Shown one piece after another: positions 38,604 through 52,400 of a stretch of DNA of 64,000 bases. A model generated the notes under the pieces. The model was not told the DNA's origin, searched no databases, and saw only the letters and a program-made list of their open reading frames with translations. Made by a program: the position numbers and the translations under genes. The stretch's first letter is position 1. Each line of letters opens with the position of its first letter. This stretch comes from Atopsyche davidsoni (Eukaryota; Arthropoda; Insecta; Trichoptera; Hydrobiosidae), in contig JAILWY010000010.1 in NCBI GenBank assembly GCA_022113835.1, forward strand, positions 1,389,501 through 1,453,500, given 5' to 3'.

Positions 38604-40488
38604 TATTTTCTTTTCAATAACAACACATATTTCAACGACCGTTGAACAAAACGTTTAGAATTATATACACTATGCTGTTAGCGGTCCTGGGTAGCTTAAA
38701 GGATAAATAACAAGTCCTTACTACTCTTCCGTCAAATCGAATATGGCGTCAGTGGCCAACTTAACGAACCTTCAACGACCACCGAGCACGCACGCGCATG
38801 TGTGTACCATGAACAAACACGTTGAACATCCAAACATATATTTCATATTTCACAGTCGGGTAAAGAAATAAAACACTTCGTTTTGTTTACAATGTTTTTA
38901 TTTTGCTCCAGGTTTTTACAATACTTTAAAATAAATTTGTTTTAAAAATATTTTATTTAATAAAAAAAAATTATCTCTGTAATTTTTTTCAAATTTATCA
39001 TCACGTGCAAATGTGATAATAATATAATGTGAATATGGTGACTGGTGACGAAAAAAATAAAACGTTAAACAGATTATAGGTTAGCTCAATTCATTTTGGA
39101 CTTTTGCATATTTATTTTCAGGAATATTTAAAACCAATGAAAAGTATTACTTAATTTGTAAAATATTCAGAACCATGCAGTGTTTTTTTCTTTAAATAAT
39201 TTATTTTTATAAATTTAATTGGATTGTTTATTGCAATGCACAGTTACAAGGTTTTTACAGAAAATATTGAAATGTCAAGAGAAATAAATACACTTTTTTG
39301 TAAATTACAACACCGAACTTTGGTAATTGTTTTTACCTAAAATTTGACAGCTAGATTAATAACATGTTATCAATAGTTAAAAAAAATTGTCTAAAAAAGA
39401 TAAACGAATAAACACAAATATTTTTATCTTTAAACTCTTGAAGTAATCACTTTCGAGCCTTTTCATAAGTTTGGTACAAATTGTACCAGAAAAAAAATAG
39501 TTGCACAATGTCCATACTTCTTTGTTGAGCAGAGATGTTGTCAGATTATTTTCATATGAATAATTCAAAATGACATGTGAAATTTTAGTTCAGTTTTTAA
39601 CTATACTGTACATTTTTGATTACATATTTTATTGCACATAATGTCAAAATACAATACATTGAATACCTAACCTATTTTTTTCCATGGGAATTTGCTCATT
39701 GACATATGTTAATATATTGGATATTTGTCAAAACTTATTTGATTTCAAAATATAACTTATAGTGTAATTGGAAAACAGGATTGCGCTATGTTAAAAATAT
39801 AAAACATAAAAACCTCGGTGAACTTGTTAAAGCTAAGATTAATGGGTGTAATTAAATAATAATTGAAATAATATAATAAACGTAACGTAAACGGTCTTAC
39901 TAATATGAATGCTTTCAAAATATTGCAAAAATAATAATAAAGTTTTGTCAATGGAAATTCTGGCTTCTGGTTACATATAATTTCGTCGTCTTAGGTATAT
40001 TTGAACAATTTTATTTTAGCAGATAAACAGCGTAGATATGAAACAATGAGTAATTTTTTTCAATTTTTCTTTTTGTGACATTCAGGACACTCTTGACTAT
40101 TGTAGTTTAGTACTCTAGTTCTTTGAACCACCATAGTTCCTTAATCGTAAGGATTGAACACCAGACCCCAATAGTTAAGAGCTGTGGATCCAAAACCTAC
40201 CGGTATTCTGAGAGTCTATAAATTTTATTTCTCTTTTCGTGTGTATACTTATCATTTTTACCTTAAAAAATACTGTTACCATAAATCTAAGAATATTAAA
40301 TGGAAATCTATTACGTATTCAATCCTTGCCAAAAAATTATTGATTCAATCTCACAATCCGTCCAAGTATCCAATGTTAAACACCACTATCACTTGTAGCT
40401 TGTTATGATTGTTACAATAAACTTTCAATTCGATTATGAATAATTTGAAAAGATAATTTTATAATTTTTTCGTTAATTAGTTCAGTAT
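38604..40488. other. Intergenic: MSL1 5' flank and DNA beyond the TMEM26 3' end
   Basis: GC content is raised at about 38630-38830, as expected of the MSL1 promoter, with repeated short CAACGACC and GTTGAAC words. Beyond 38850 the DNA is AT-rich and no gene is supported; frames at 39377-39951 (minus) and 40184-40408 (plus) are AT-driven. Confidence 0.5.
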
Positions 40489-40494
40489 TTTATT
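40489..40494 (-). terminator. Polyadenylation signal, TMEM26
   Basis: AATAAA on the minus strand (TTTATT on plus), about 245 bp past the TMEM26 stop; first canonical signal found. Confidence 0.4.
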
Positions 40495-40738
40495 TAAACA
40501 AATAACCAAATTCTGAGACATGCCGCAATACACGACATTACACCCAAAAAGTCTCAAAATGCACCAGAACTAGCTACAAATTTTTTTAATTTGGCAGCAC
40601 TGAGATTCACTAATAATCTTTGTATTATTAAAACTGAATATTTACATCATGAAAAATATTAGATGCGAATAGTAAAAAAAGGCAAGTGCATACAATTATG
40701 AATAAAAATATGTACACTAGAAAAATCATCCAAAAATG

Positions 40739-43700
40739 TCATTCGCTGGCTTCTGAAGACCGATTGTTACTATTTACCGATACAGAGGATTTATTCATGA
40801 CTTGCTCTTCATCACTTGTTAATTCTGATTCACTTTTTTCAGAGTAGATTTCTATTTCCCTCTGTTTTTTCGATATTTTAGTGTTAGTAGATTTTTTGGC
40901 GAGATCGGAAGACTCTTCCCGTTTACTCTTGCTTGACTTGTGACCCCTCGGACTATCTACCGCACTTCTTGCTGTCTGCTTTGATCGTCCACCTTTTGAA
41001 CTTGCATAGGATTTTGATTTATTTTTTGATACTGATGCGTGAGAACTCGCTGTTGAATATCCCGTATCCTTTCTGTTATTTTTATGTTCTTTTTTCCTTT
41101 AATATAAAGTACCGATCAGATGTATAAACATTACAATTATTTAGCATTAGCTATGATAAATTCTGTATTTATTATGAACAATATTGAATAATTAAAATCA
41201 AGAAAATATTATAATTGAAAATATAGATACCCAGTATCAAAGAACTAAATTTAGGAACAAGTGAATTTTTTAATTTAATATAAACCTCTGTGAATGGTTC
41301 AATTTGGAATAATACTTATTAATGATAATAGTTTTTAATCAAATGGCTAGAAGAGTTAAATTGTCACATTTATTATTGGTAGAGATAATGAATAATGAAA
41401 GCAATAACACGCGAGAAGAAATAAGCTATATACAATGGTGTATTTAAATAAATCCCACCTTTGCCTAGTTGATTTTTCAGGTGAATCTTCACTGCCATCA
41501 TTTTCAAATTGAATTTCATTTTCTTTCCAAGCCTTAACCAGATCCAGCTCACACAGACCATCTGTGTTCTTCATTACAAATGCGCTGTAATATAAATACC
41601 AATTATAGGAGAAATTTTACATCAAAAAAATATAAGTTTATTATTAGGAAAAAGTTAGCTCATTTGCATTTTCCCTAGCTTAGTGAATAATTTTTTTTCA
41701 TACTTTTTCTTCTCATCAAATAACAACTTGGCTCATTGTCTTCAATCGAAAACTGTTTACTATCAAAGACATGATGACAATTCCTAAGCACACTCACAGA
41801 GGTTCGAGTGATCTCTGAGTGATATACTAATTTACCTTTATACAACTATGGCTGCCTGGTTTTCTGAAATGTGTATATGTGTATTCAAATCATTACCGTA
41901 GTTTAACATTTTTCTTCCTGTTGAGTTTATGAATATCAGCAGGATTGGAAATAATAGCAATGTTCCCTATTTCATAACGTGGCATGTCGTTTTCAGCCCT
42001 TCTATCTGATTTTTTAGATTTTGAAGAATTCCCTTCATTGTGTTTTCTGTACTCATGATCTCTTTTCTTTTCAACTTTCTTTCGAGACTTGTTATTTTTG
42101 GCTCGATTTGTTTCTGAGTGGACTACGTACAGTCTATAAATTTGCAGGAGAATAACCTGAAATTGGGCATTTTTGTGATAAGACGTTACATAAATTGGTA
42201 ATTATGATAATACACACATAAATTGAGCATAATCACATAACACATACAAATTTTAAAAAATGCAATTCACAAAACAATGTCTGTGTTTTTAGCTTCTAAA
42301 ATGTTAGATATCATTGATTTTCTTGCATATTTTGTATTAAATTCATTATGTTTCTTTTATGCCCCCGCATTATAATAGAGTTGGATTAATATGTATGATA
42401 GATAAAGCAAATGTGTATAAGTTTGCACCATTTGCTAAGCTACCATTATCCACTGACTAGGTTATTTTGTGAATTTTCAAGTTCAAGAGGTAAAGATCAA
42501 ATTAAGTCAAATAGAGAAAAAATTATTACATATATTGTTCAATAACAAAAAACACACATCTTACCAAAGTATTTTTACATGTAAAAAATACATTCATGTA
42601 GCTAACAATGCGATAATGAACAATTATAAGCAGTCTGAACGTTAGAAACGGAGCATCTTGAAGAGCAATGTTCATCATTATTGCACACACATCAATGGAA
42701 CAACAACAAGTATCTGTGTTTCCCCTGTAAACATAAATCGTACACTCAATAATGCATATCTTATCTGTTATTTAGAGATATACCATTGAAATCAATTACG
42801 ACATTATACTAACATTTTATTATTCTGGTTTGAAACATTACTATTATTAACGAGCAATTTTTGTTCATAAATTATGGCACCTTTATGGTGGATCTACGTG
42901 CTATTAAAGAACATAATATTTTAAGGCACTTTTTGTATCGCAGCAATGGAATATAAAATCACATTGGTGGCTAAAATAATTATTAGTTTTTGGTACGTAC
43001 GATTTTGCTATGCTTCCGTTGGCACTCACTCTAGATTTTCTCGACTTGGTTGCAGTCAATACCACGGTAAACTGGAGCAAACTCCAAGACCAAATGGCCA
43101 GCGTCAGCAGTACCAACAAAGGCTCTGATACAATTTTATCATCTTTGAATGAATCAAAAAACTCGATAATATCTGCAGCGGTTCCTGTGAAAGAAATCAA
43201 TAGAAACTTGTTTATTTTAAAGTATTTATGTTTCACCATCTGATTCAAAATTGTTCACTTAAGAAGGTTAATATAAACTATAATTGAAAAACATAGTAGT
43301 CTGTTACTTTATTTTGATAGTTTTTAACATGAGATACAAAACTTTTTTAATTTTAACTAAAATCAAAACACTGTTTTAGCCTCACTAAACACATTAAATT
43401 AATTTAAATCATTATCAGAATCTCACTCAAATCCATTAAAAAGATGTTATTGTTTTAAAGCAATTATTTTAATATGCTGAATCTGGTGCATTTTAATTTA
43501 AAGATCTTGTTATTTAAGTTTTTGTTTTGAAACATACATGGACAAAATCCCAAACAGAGAAGGGAGCAGAGATGCCAAAAAGGTGGTGCTACCCGCAAGG
43601 TCACCGTGTTAACAAAGATTATCTTCCGGGGCCATGAGCTAGGCCGGCCATAAAGGTACAGAAAACATCAAATTGGTAGTTCTGGTCAGAAAACTCTAAC

Positions 43701-46700
43701 CAAAGGGCTGTTAATAAAAGCAGCGGTGTGTAGTAAGCTTTAGAGCAGAATAAGCTACAAGAAATTTAATTAAATAAGAGACTTAAATTACTTTGTTTAA
43801 TAGAATAATAATTTTTTTTTGTATTAAAGAAAATGTTTCCATGGAAACTTTTTGAATATAAAAATGTACTTTTATGTTTTCTTCACTGCTAACCAAATAA
43901 TATAGTACAGTAAATAGATTTTTCTGTAATTTCTATTAAAATATACATTTCTTTTTAAAAATACAATATTAAATGACCTTTGAAACAATATCTATATAAA
44001 GATTTCCTACGGGTATACCTATGCAACCATTTATAAAGTTATTGTTGTGTAGTTTTTGTGTCTACGGGTTGCACAAGAGAGAGAGAGAGAGAGCGATCTC
44101 TATCGGGTCGTGTTATTTATAGTGTTCTCTATCCCAGGGGGGACTGTCACTATTGTGTGTTCCCCGTAACATTCGATATGTGTTTCCCTGACGTCATACA
44201 TGGGCCGTAGACCTCAGTTATATTTAAAAATAATTTAATACTAATGTATAATTGAAATCCACTGTCTTAGAGAATTAGAGGAAGGTTAACCAATGTATAC
44301 GAGGAGTAGTTGACTCAGCTGGTCTCTGGTCAAGTCTCCCTTGGGAAGAAGCCAGCGTCCAACGATGAGGGTTAGCATCAAAAACTGCTCGATGAGAGTC
44401 ACCCATGTCTCAGTACTAAACGGAATGTCCGGGAGATGAATCTTACCCTGCAAATGTTAAAAATTATTATAGATTAAGTTATGCTGTAATATGTAATAAT
44501 TGTAGACTTCTCAATTTCGTGTTAAATATTTATGATTTTTTTTATTTTTATAGATTGCTTAAATTAAAAAGAAACTGTCATGTTTCTTTCGTGATGATGT
44601 ATTAAAATCCATAATATTGAGAATAGTACAAAATGAAAAATGTGTGGCAGGACTTCTGTGAAAAGAGTTTAACATTTTCGAAACACAAATGTATGTTAAA
44701 ACACCGCATTTTTAAAATAGTATTCAAACAGGAGTTGGTCAAAAATTATCTAAAATATTGAGCGATTGTTTGTCATCAATGCACAAAACAAACCCTAAAT
44801 ATTTCAGATGATATTATGAGTTTTAAATTGATACGCATGTGGTTATACTTCAGGCTCACATCACTTTAAAAACAATTTTAATAAACGCAAGCGCGACGGT
44901 TTTCAACCTGAATAAAATTGAATAAATTCCTTGACAAATAGGTTCATCTTTTTATGAAAGTACGTACGTCTATGCATTGAGGTATTTATATATTTCCTTA
45001 CTGTCGCTCGAGCAATCAAAATTGCCATATGCACGTGTTGAAAAAATGTATAGTATAAAGTCGTTTAAGCGCAAGCAACCGAAGTCAAAGCAATAAATAT
45101 TTGCTATTTTTATACTTATGAAGAACGAGATGTATCAGCGCAAAACAAAGCACATGTTTGATCTACAGCAGGGGTTAAAGAAACTTGGGGCTGCTAAATT
45201 AAGGATACAGTGGTACAAAAGTTCGCGAAAGAACAGCAAAGAACTACCGAACGAAAAATTAATAAGAAAATAACAATAATCTTACCCCTAGCATTTTACT
45301 TAAGTCTTTGAGGTCCACGCCGGTCGCCGATGTCAAATTGAAGTGCTCTTCTCTCGCCTGAAGTCTCTTTTCGACTTTGTGGAGTTCCAGCAGCCATATT
45401 GCCGGCACCACGCTTCCAAGATATATGAAAACCGATGGGCAGAACCTGGGTACAAAATTAATAGTTGGGATCCTAGGAGGTCTTCTTAGTCCACCTAGAC
45501 CGCGAGGGGTCTAGTCGTTACCTTTTTTAAGGTCCCGTAAACCGCGGAGTCGCAAGCTCTAATCAGTCAGTCTTAAATCTCAATCAATAAGTCTTCGGTA
45601 CAAGTTTTATGGGATTGATAGAAATGAGATTGTTTTGGATCTCATCACAGTTGCTAGTCGACAATGGAGTGTTGAAACCAAATCTAGATTTACCTATGTA
45701 GATCAAGATTTATCTAGATCTTTTTCTATTGGATCATTTTATCTAGGTAAATCTAGATTTACTACGTAAAATGATCCACCTGGGTAGATCATTTTTTTAT
45801 AACACTGTGCAACTAATATATTACCATCAGAGTATAAAAATAAAAATAAAACAAAATAAGACAAAAAAAAAAATCCCTTTGCTTAGATTGCCGAACACAA
45901 CCGTTATCGTTTCAAACCGCTTGCTAGCTTGTCGCTTGCTCTCCTGCCTATAAAAATATTAATAAGCCATAATAAGGCATAAATATATAAAAGCCAGTCA
46001 AGTATCATGGGATTACATTTTCTCATATCCGCACTTTTACCTCTACAGGTTTTTTTTGCATGTAATGTTTAAACATTCATGCTCAACGATGAAAGGAAAA
46101 AAGCGCCAGGCCGCGGTAGTCGAAAGATGGGTGATGAAATTCTACTTGGAAACGTTCACCTAAAAATTAGTTTAATAGCCAGCTTTAAACGTACGTTTTT
46201 TTATAAAATAAATAAATAATAACAATGACAAACATAAAAATAGCAGTAAGTCGCAAAGATTCGATCGACCAGAAACTAATGCGAGTAATTTCCTGAGGAA
46301 GTGCCTCACTTTTGGATACAAAGGAAAGTGTCAGCGACTGACGAATGTTTGCTGTGTCATTAACCATGGCCTCCCTCGAAAAGCGATTTTATTATCCGAC
46401 CAGGTACACATTCTGTGCTTTGCAAAGCCATTCGCTAAACCGGGCCCACATAAACCATGGCTTAATGACGCCATGGTGCGCGTTTAATTTTATAGTTACG
46501 ATCACTTATCGCCAGGCTGTAACTTCTCAAAAAAAGGACAGAAATCCATTGATTTTCCTTGTAAACCATGAAAAGGAGTTATGTGCTATGCAGAGCCATT
46601 TATTAACCATAAATGAGTTCCACGTAAACCATGGCTTAGTGGCGTTGGGTTAGATATTTCGAAGCAATAGTCTGACAAAACTATAGAATAACGATACAGC

Positions 46701-48593
46701 CAACCATAAAAAAAGTATTTAGAGCAATACTAACCACTTAGCTAATCATATTTGCTATAAATATGGAGTATTAAGAATTAAGTCAAGGCTTTGTTGGGAT
46801 ATGTGAATGTTGACAGACCGATCTAATAATTATATTTGTACAAAAAGTCGTATTATTTAGGAGGGTCTCTATCTGCACCTCTTTATGAAGAGCCATAAAA
46901 GAGCATGCTCGCTCCATTTAACGATTTTTTAACAAGAGACTAGGGGGTTATTATATTGGATACAAAGGAAAATACGTTGCAATTTGCCATCCGACGTAGT
47001 AAAATATAATTCAACGATCTAAATATAGGCAATATGAATAAAATAAACGAGCCCCGTATTAACCCATCGGGGAAAATTTAATCACTAGGCTTCTATCAAT
47101 AAATCGCACTATGCAATTATAAGTAATGACTTCTAAATATTTCCGGTGAAACAATGAATAACCCATTTGTCAGGCCAAATAGGTGGGAAACTACTTAGAT
47201 ATTAAATAAATTACGGGTAGGATATTTACGGCTTGTGAGCTTATTTTATTATACCAAATAATTGGTTTCAAATAAAATTATTTGTTAGTAGCAAGTATTA
47301 GACATGATAAGTGTGCTAAGAATCAACAATCATTTAAAAAAATAATTGATAAAACCTTCATAATTTTGTAAGTAATAATATTAGGAATTATAAAAAATCT
47401 AAAGAAAAATTATAGGTTATTTTATTTCAAATAATATTAGGATCGATTAGGATACGTAACTCAAAAATATCTCCTGTAAAGTTTTTGGCTTTTGGTTTCA
47501 ATACTGAAGTATGAAAAGTTTCAGTGCTGAAAAATACGACCACTGAAAAAATCCATCGCTAATAGGTTTTGTTTATGTATTATAAATGAATGATCTAATG
47601 TTACATGCATAGGAAATTTAACGATCATTATTGTGTCATAAAAGTAATTAAGTTGAGCTAATAAAATAAAAGAGAAATTATCTGTGTAAGAAACAAAGTC
47701 CTTCTGCTTTTAGTAGGGTATATTACATTATTGGAAATAAACCAAAACTAATCTACGAGCCGTTTGGTCAATCGTATTTTTCTATAGATATAATATATCA
47801 TAACTAATAAGTTAATTTATGAATAAAATCATCGGTTTTAATTAAGTGATTGTGTTGCTTTCAATGACTGCTTTTCAACTGATACCACTTTCGTCTTTCA
47901 CTGTCGTTCACTAAACCAAATGTTAATAAATTTGGTTTAATAAATATATAGTGGTATCAAAGTTTTCTTAAAGACATTTTTTGCGTTAGTAAATGACCAC
48001 ATACACACAATTTAATTTATTAGCGTAATTATTATTATTTATCAGAAATTTAATTATTGCCAATTGATATGTTTTATGGAATATCAACTTGCGATGATAA
48101 TATTATAATATATACTATAATATATTATAATATATGAAACCACCCTGAAAAAAATTATTCTACCAATACTACTAGCAGGCTTTTACTTCAATACAATACT
48201 TACTAAACATTGAATTTTTTTTAAATTGATGATGCATTTACCCTATCTTTTTAATCGATAAAAATAATTTGTATTAAAAATGTTCAAAACCTTTGATTAA
48301 TGTAACTCAATATTCGTGATGTTAAATCACACTTGAATATGTAAATTATTTATTGTTTGTATTTTTTATTGCTAAGTTGTATAAAATTACATTATTTACC
48401 ATTTCCACTCCTGGTTCTCTTTAATTGTCAATGTGAACACCCCTTCCATGAATAATAGAACTGTCGGTAATGCAAGATACCAATAGTTTTTATTTGCTTT
48501 AAATATTGTAACTTGCCAAATAGCCACAACACCATGACAGGCAAATACCAACCGCGTTATTATAGCTTTTATAGTGGCTAAAAATTTAGCCAT
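40739..48593 (-). CDS. Tmem26: Transmembrane protein 26 (TMEM26) homolog
   Basis: Multi-pass membrane protein of the poorly understood TMEM26 family. Exons in transcript order: 48593-48400, 45445-45286, 44447-44291, 43184-43001, 42724-42565, 42156-41897, 41584-41459, 41096-40739; phases agree, giving 532 residues. Family signatures: RLVFACHGVVAIWQVT and NYWYLALPTVLLFMEGVF in exon 1, a WLLELHK motif in exon 2, LIVGRWLLPKGDLTRDQLSQ in exon 3, GTAADIIEF and AIWSWSLLQF in exon 4, and QDAPFLTFRLLIIVHY in exon 5. The human protein is about 368 residues; the excess is a Lys/Ser-rich cytoplasmic-type tail in exons 6-8, ending SSEASE. The ATG at 48593 matches the human start; another in-frame Met upstream would add a Lys-rich leader. 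The exon 4 donor GTACGT is weaker than the others. Confidence 0.92.
44075..44093. repeat. (GA)n microsatellite in a TMEM26 intron
   Basis: Short GA run inside a GC-richer patch (about 44050-44220) that may be an old mobile-element fragment; a second such patch lies at 43540-43740. Neither shows a readable gene. Confidence 0.8.
45684..45777. repeat. TCTAGA-centred palindrome cluster in TMEM26 intron 1
   Basis: A 47 bp near-perfect palindrome spans 45731-45777: outer arms GGATCATTTTA and TAAAATGATCC, inner arms GTAAATC and GATTTAC around TCTAGA. The preceding bases repeat pieces of the same word (AATCTAGATTTAC, TATCTAGATC), so the block looks built by repeated copying of one inverted unit. Confidence 0.85.
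46345..46653 (+). other. 102-codon open frame with internal repeat, unidentified
   Basis: Opposite to TMEM26, in its large first intron. Two segments about 180 bp apart share TTTGCAAAGCC-like and TAAACCATGGCTTA words; in translation FCALQSHSLNRA...INHGLM mirrors LCAMQSHLLTIN...VNHGLV. This looks more like a diverged DNA repeat than a gene; no start context, domain or splice sites support coding. Confidence 0.35.
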
Positions 48594-49458
48594 TGCACTA
48601 TTGTTTTTTTTTTTTTTTTTGCAAAGTCGATAAAATTTTCTGTAACCTGTTGGGTTCAACTCTTCAAATGAAACTGATAGAAATGACCTGAGCCAACACA
48701 GAGGAAGTGTTGTTGGAAGAGCCCATTTTGATATGAAGTTTCTTCATGAATATTCTTTAATAAATACAAGAAATTAATTTGTTCCATATTAATTTATTCT
48801 TTCATTCGGTTTAATGTGATTTTATAAATAATAAAAGTAAGATTTGCAAAATTTTAGTTATACGCAACGCAAAAAAATATCTACTTAATTTTATTTGTTT
48901 TTCATACTTACCTCTTGTTATTACTTAAATGATGCATTTATTTTTTAAATCATATTCATTATTATTAAATACCGCAATAAATATTTAAAAAAAACTATGT
49001 ATTGCAATGTTTGTAATTTTAAAATAATTAATTTTGCAGATTATGAAATAAAATTTATAACCAATCTGATTATTTATTTATAGATAAATAACAAAATTCT
49101 TATTTTAAAAAAATTGTTTGAAATTGTTAGTAATTTTTTTTTTTTATGTGTCAGAAAATGTAGGCGATTAATAAATATATGCAGTTATGATTTATGGAGA
49201 TATGTATAATTTTTATTAGTTTAGTATTAAGTGTTCTTAATTAAATTAAAATAATATACAGGACAATAACTATTAAAATTTAAATATATTTAAAAAGTGT
49301 ATGTGTCGTGTAATAATTTGGATTATTTTTTATTTTACACTGGCAATACTCCGCAGTGGTTTGTGAAGGGAAACACTGCTCTAGACACGTCTCATGTCGG
49401 TGCGTCAAGCGAGTTGGTTTATTTACTGCTGAACCTTTTACCAACAACGTCCTTCACA
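48594..49458. promoter_or_regulatory. Divergent intergenic region of TMEM26 and COPB2
   Basis: The two genes start 866 bp apart on opposite strands, so this stretch must hold both promoters if the first coding exons are right. It is AT-rich. A less AT-rich block at 49330-49458 directly precedes the COPB2 ATG and is its likely 5' UTR. No clear TATA or CCAAT box stood out. Confidence 0.45.
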
Positions 49459-52400
49459 ATGGTAAGAAACAATATCTTGTTATTATATTAGATTTGTACT
49501 TAACATTATATCCTTATGATGTTCAAGAGTATTTATTTATCTTTATATTTGTGCGTTATTCTACCTAGAGTTGACACGAAGTCCATTTCCATATAGACTT
49601 GTATTTCGTAGTAGAACTCAAATTATGCTATTATATCTTTATCATGTATACAATATTTATGCTTTTATTTGATTTATTCTCTCATTGGATCCAAAGTAAT
49701 TTATAAATATCGATCCTCAATTAATTTAAACATATAAACACCCGGCAGATTTTGAATATTACGTGTCTTATAATACGTATTTTTTTAGTTATTCATTTTC
49801 AATTGTTCTTTTAACTGCTGAAACTCTTCGTTTATAACTTTATGCCTTTTGTTACAGCCTCTTAGACTGGACATTAAAAGAAAACTCACTGCACGATCTG
49901 ATCGTGTCAAGTCAGTTGACCAACACCCCACAGAGCCCTGGTTGCTGTGCTCCCTTTACAGTGGCGATGTCAACATCTGGAACTATGAAACACAATTGCA
50001 AGTTAAAAGATTTGAGGTAAATTATTTTTTGTCTTGATGTTATTCCATGCTATGATATATATCATATTTCAATGGTTAACTCTTTTAATTTTCTGATCAG
50101 GTTTGCAATCTTCCCGTTCGCGCAGCTCAATTTGTTCCTAGGAAGAACTGGATTGTCACAGGGTCAGATGATATGCAGATTCGTGTTTTCAATTATAACA
50201 CATTAGAACGCGTCCACGCTTTTGAAGCTCACTCTGACTATGTACGATGCATTGTTGTGCATCCTTCACAGCCTTACATCTTGACCAGCAGTGGTAAGTT
50301 TTGAAAAAATATAATCTATTACATTTTAGTGTAAATGCACTGATATTTCGCTTGCGATTACATTGCTGCGATTGGATAGGAAATATATTACCTTGCCTAC
50401 TCTTGCCTTACACATTACAATATACTTTATAACCACATGTGTTTTTTAAGATTTTTAAAAAGGCTCACATAATACTACCACAACATAACACAATTAACAA
50501 GGTTTATGGATTGTTAGTTTATTTAATATAGTATGCATAATAAAGCAGTTTACAAGAGTTCTGATAATGATTACTGTTAAAGAATGTTTAGCTGTGTTTC
50601 ATTTGATTTGTAAGATTTCAATTAAAAGGTTACATTTTAGATTACTCAAGAGACTCCACAAATAACACACCTTAACACCTCAGAATCACCTACCTGTGTA
50701 CTCTATATGGTAAAATTATTGCTTTAAGTTTAAAACAGCTAGATAAATGTATTGTGCTTTGTGAAAAGCAATTTAAAATATATTACTGTATTTGAAGGCT
50801 GTGTGCAATCAGTATCATGAAAGACTGTATTTTTTTATGTAGGTCTTACGCATCAATCATTTTTATTACTATTGATAGTTTTTACATACTCAAGTTATGC
50901 AAGAAGACATAGTATCAAATGTTTTTTTACGCCTGTCACTGGGCATATATGTTAATTTTCTTTTATTTGGCGTGGTAAGTTTTACATATTTTTTAATATT
51001 TTCCATGAGGTGTGTATATAAAACTCTTCAAAATGGTAATTTTTCTTAAACCAACATTTATTGGAATATTAGTGATGATATCTTAATGATTAAATTTGTT
51101 GATTGAGTACTTCAGTTATTACTGTCTGATTGCATCGCCCAGCCTTCATGAGTTTAAGTGCCTGAACCAATTGCGAACAAATTTTGCATTTAATTGTGTG
51201 GATAAATTGCATACTGCATAGCATGAATCTTGCGCTTGATGTTTTTTATTATTATTTTTGATTTAATATTATGCTAGGACTTCACTAAAGCTAAGTTCGC
51301 CTGATTGCATTGAGTGATTTTTTCAAATCTTCTTAATGTACTTAATCATTATCTTCCAATACAATTGCAATATATAATATATCAACGAAACCCATTGGCT
51401 TTGTAATTAAAATGATTTCTTTAACTTAAAGAAGTCTTCGGTTTTCTTGGATTAATACATGAAGATGTTCATTTACTATAGAGAACCTTTATACTTTGTT
51501 AAATATTGCTTTGAGTTAAACCTGGTTGAGTTCCTAACCTTCTTTAGCAGAGGCCAAGCATCGTAATTGTTCTGTTTCTGTCAACATATCCTTGTTCACA
51601 TGATTTATGTCTAGCAATGCTTAGAATGTGGTTTTTGCTTTGTAAATAACTGTATATTTGTTACTATTCATTCTAAAAAATGTTGGCTCGTTGATTAGAT
51701 GACATGCTGATTAAATTATGGAACTGGGAACGCACATGGTCTTGCCAGCAAGTGTTTGAGGGACACACCCACTATGTAATGGAGATCGCCATCAACCCGA
51801 AAGATAACAACACCTTTGCCAGCGCCAGTCTTGACCGGACTGTAAAGGTAAATTAATAAATTTACATCCTTATATCAAATTGTGTCATTATAAACTGATA
51901 ATTGTGCTGCTCATTATATTTGTTGTTTTATTATTTATGGAACTAATGTGTTTGTGTTTATTCATAGGTTTGGCAGTTGGGATCTTCCACTGCAAATTTC
52001 ACTCTTGAAGGTCATGAGAAGGGTGTAAATTGCGTTGATTACTATCATGGTGGAGACAAACCATACCTTATCAGCGGAGCTGATGATAGGACTGTACGTA
52101 TTTGGGACTATCAAAATAAGACATGTGTGCAAGTTTTAGATGGTATGTCCTTTTATATTTGTTTTATCTAAAAATGTAGTATATATATGTAAATCTTTAC
52201 ACGTTCTTGGAAGTAAATGAGATTTTTTTTCAGGACACACACAGAATGTCTCAGCTGTTTCTTTCCATCCTGAACTTCCCATATTGATAACAGGGTCAGA
52301 GGACGGAACTGTGAAGATTTGGCATGCTGGAACCTACAGGTATTTAATAGATAAAACTAACCAGCAGGATTTTTTGGATCATGCCCTTAAAACTCTTATA

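Noticed and set aside
43010..43243. Plus-strand open frames over the TMEM26 exon 4
   Set aside because: Shadows of the minus-strand exon carrying GTAADIIEF.
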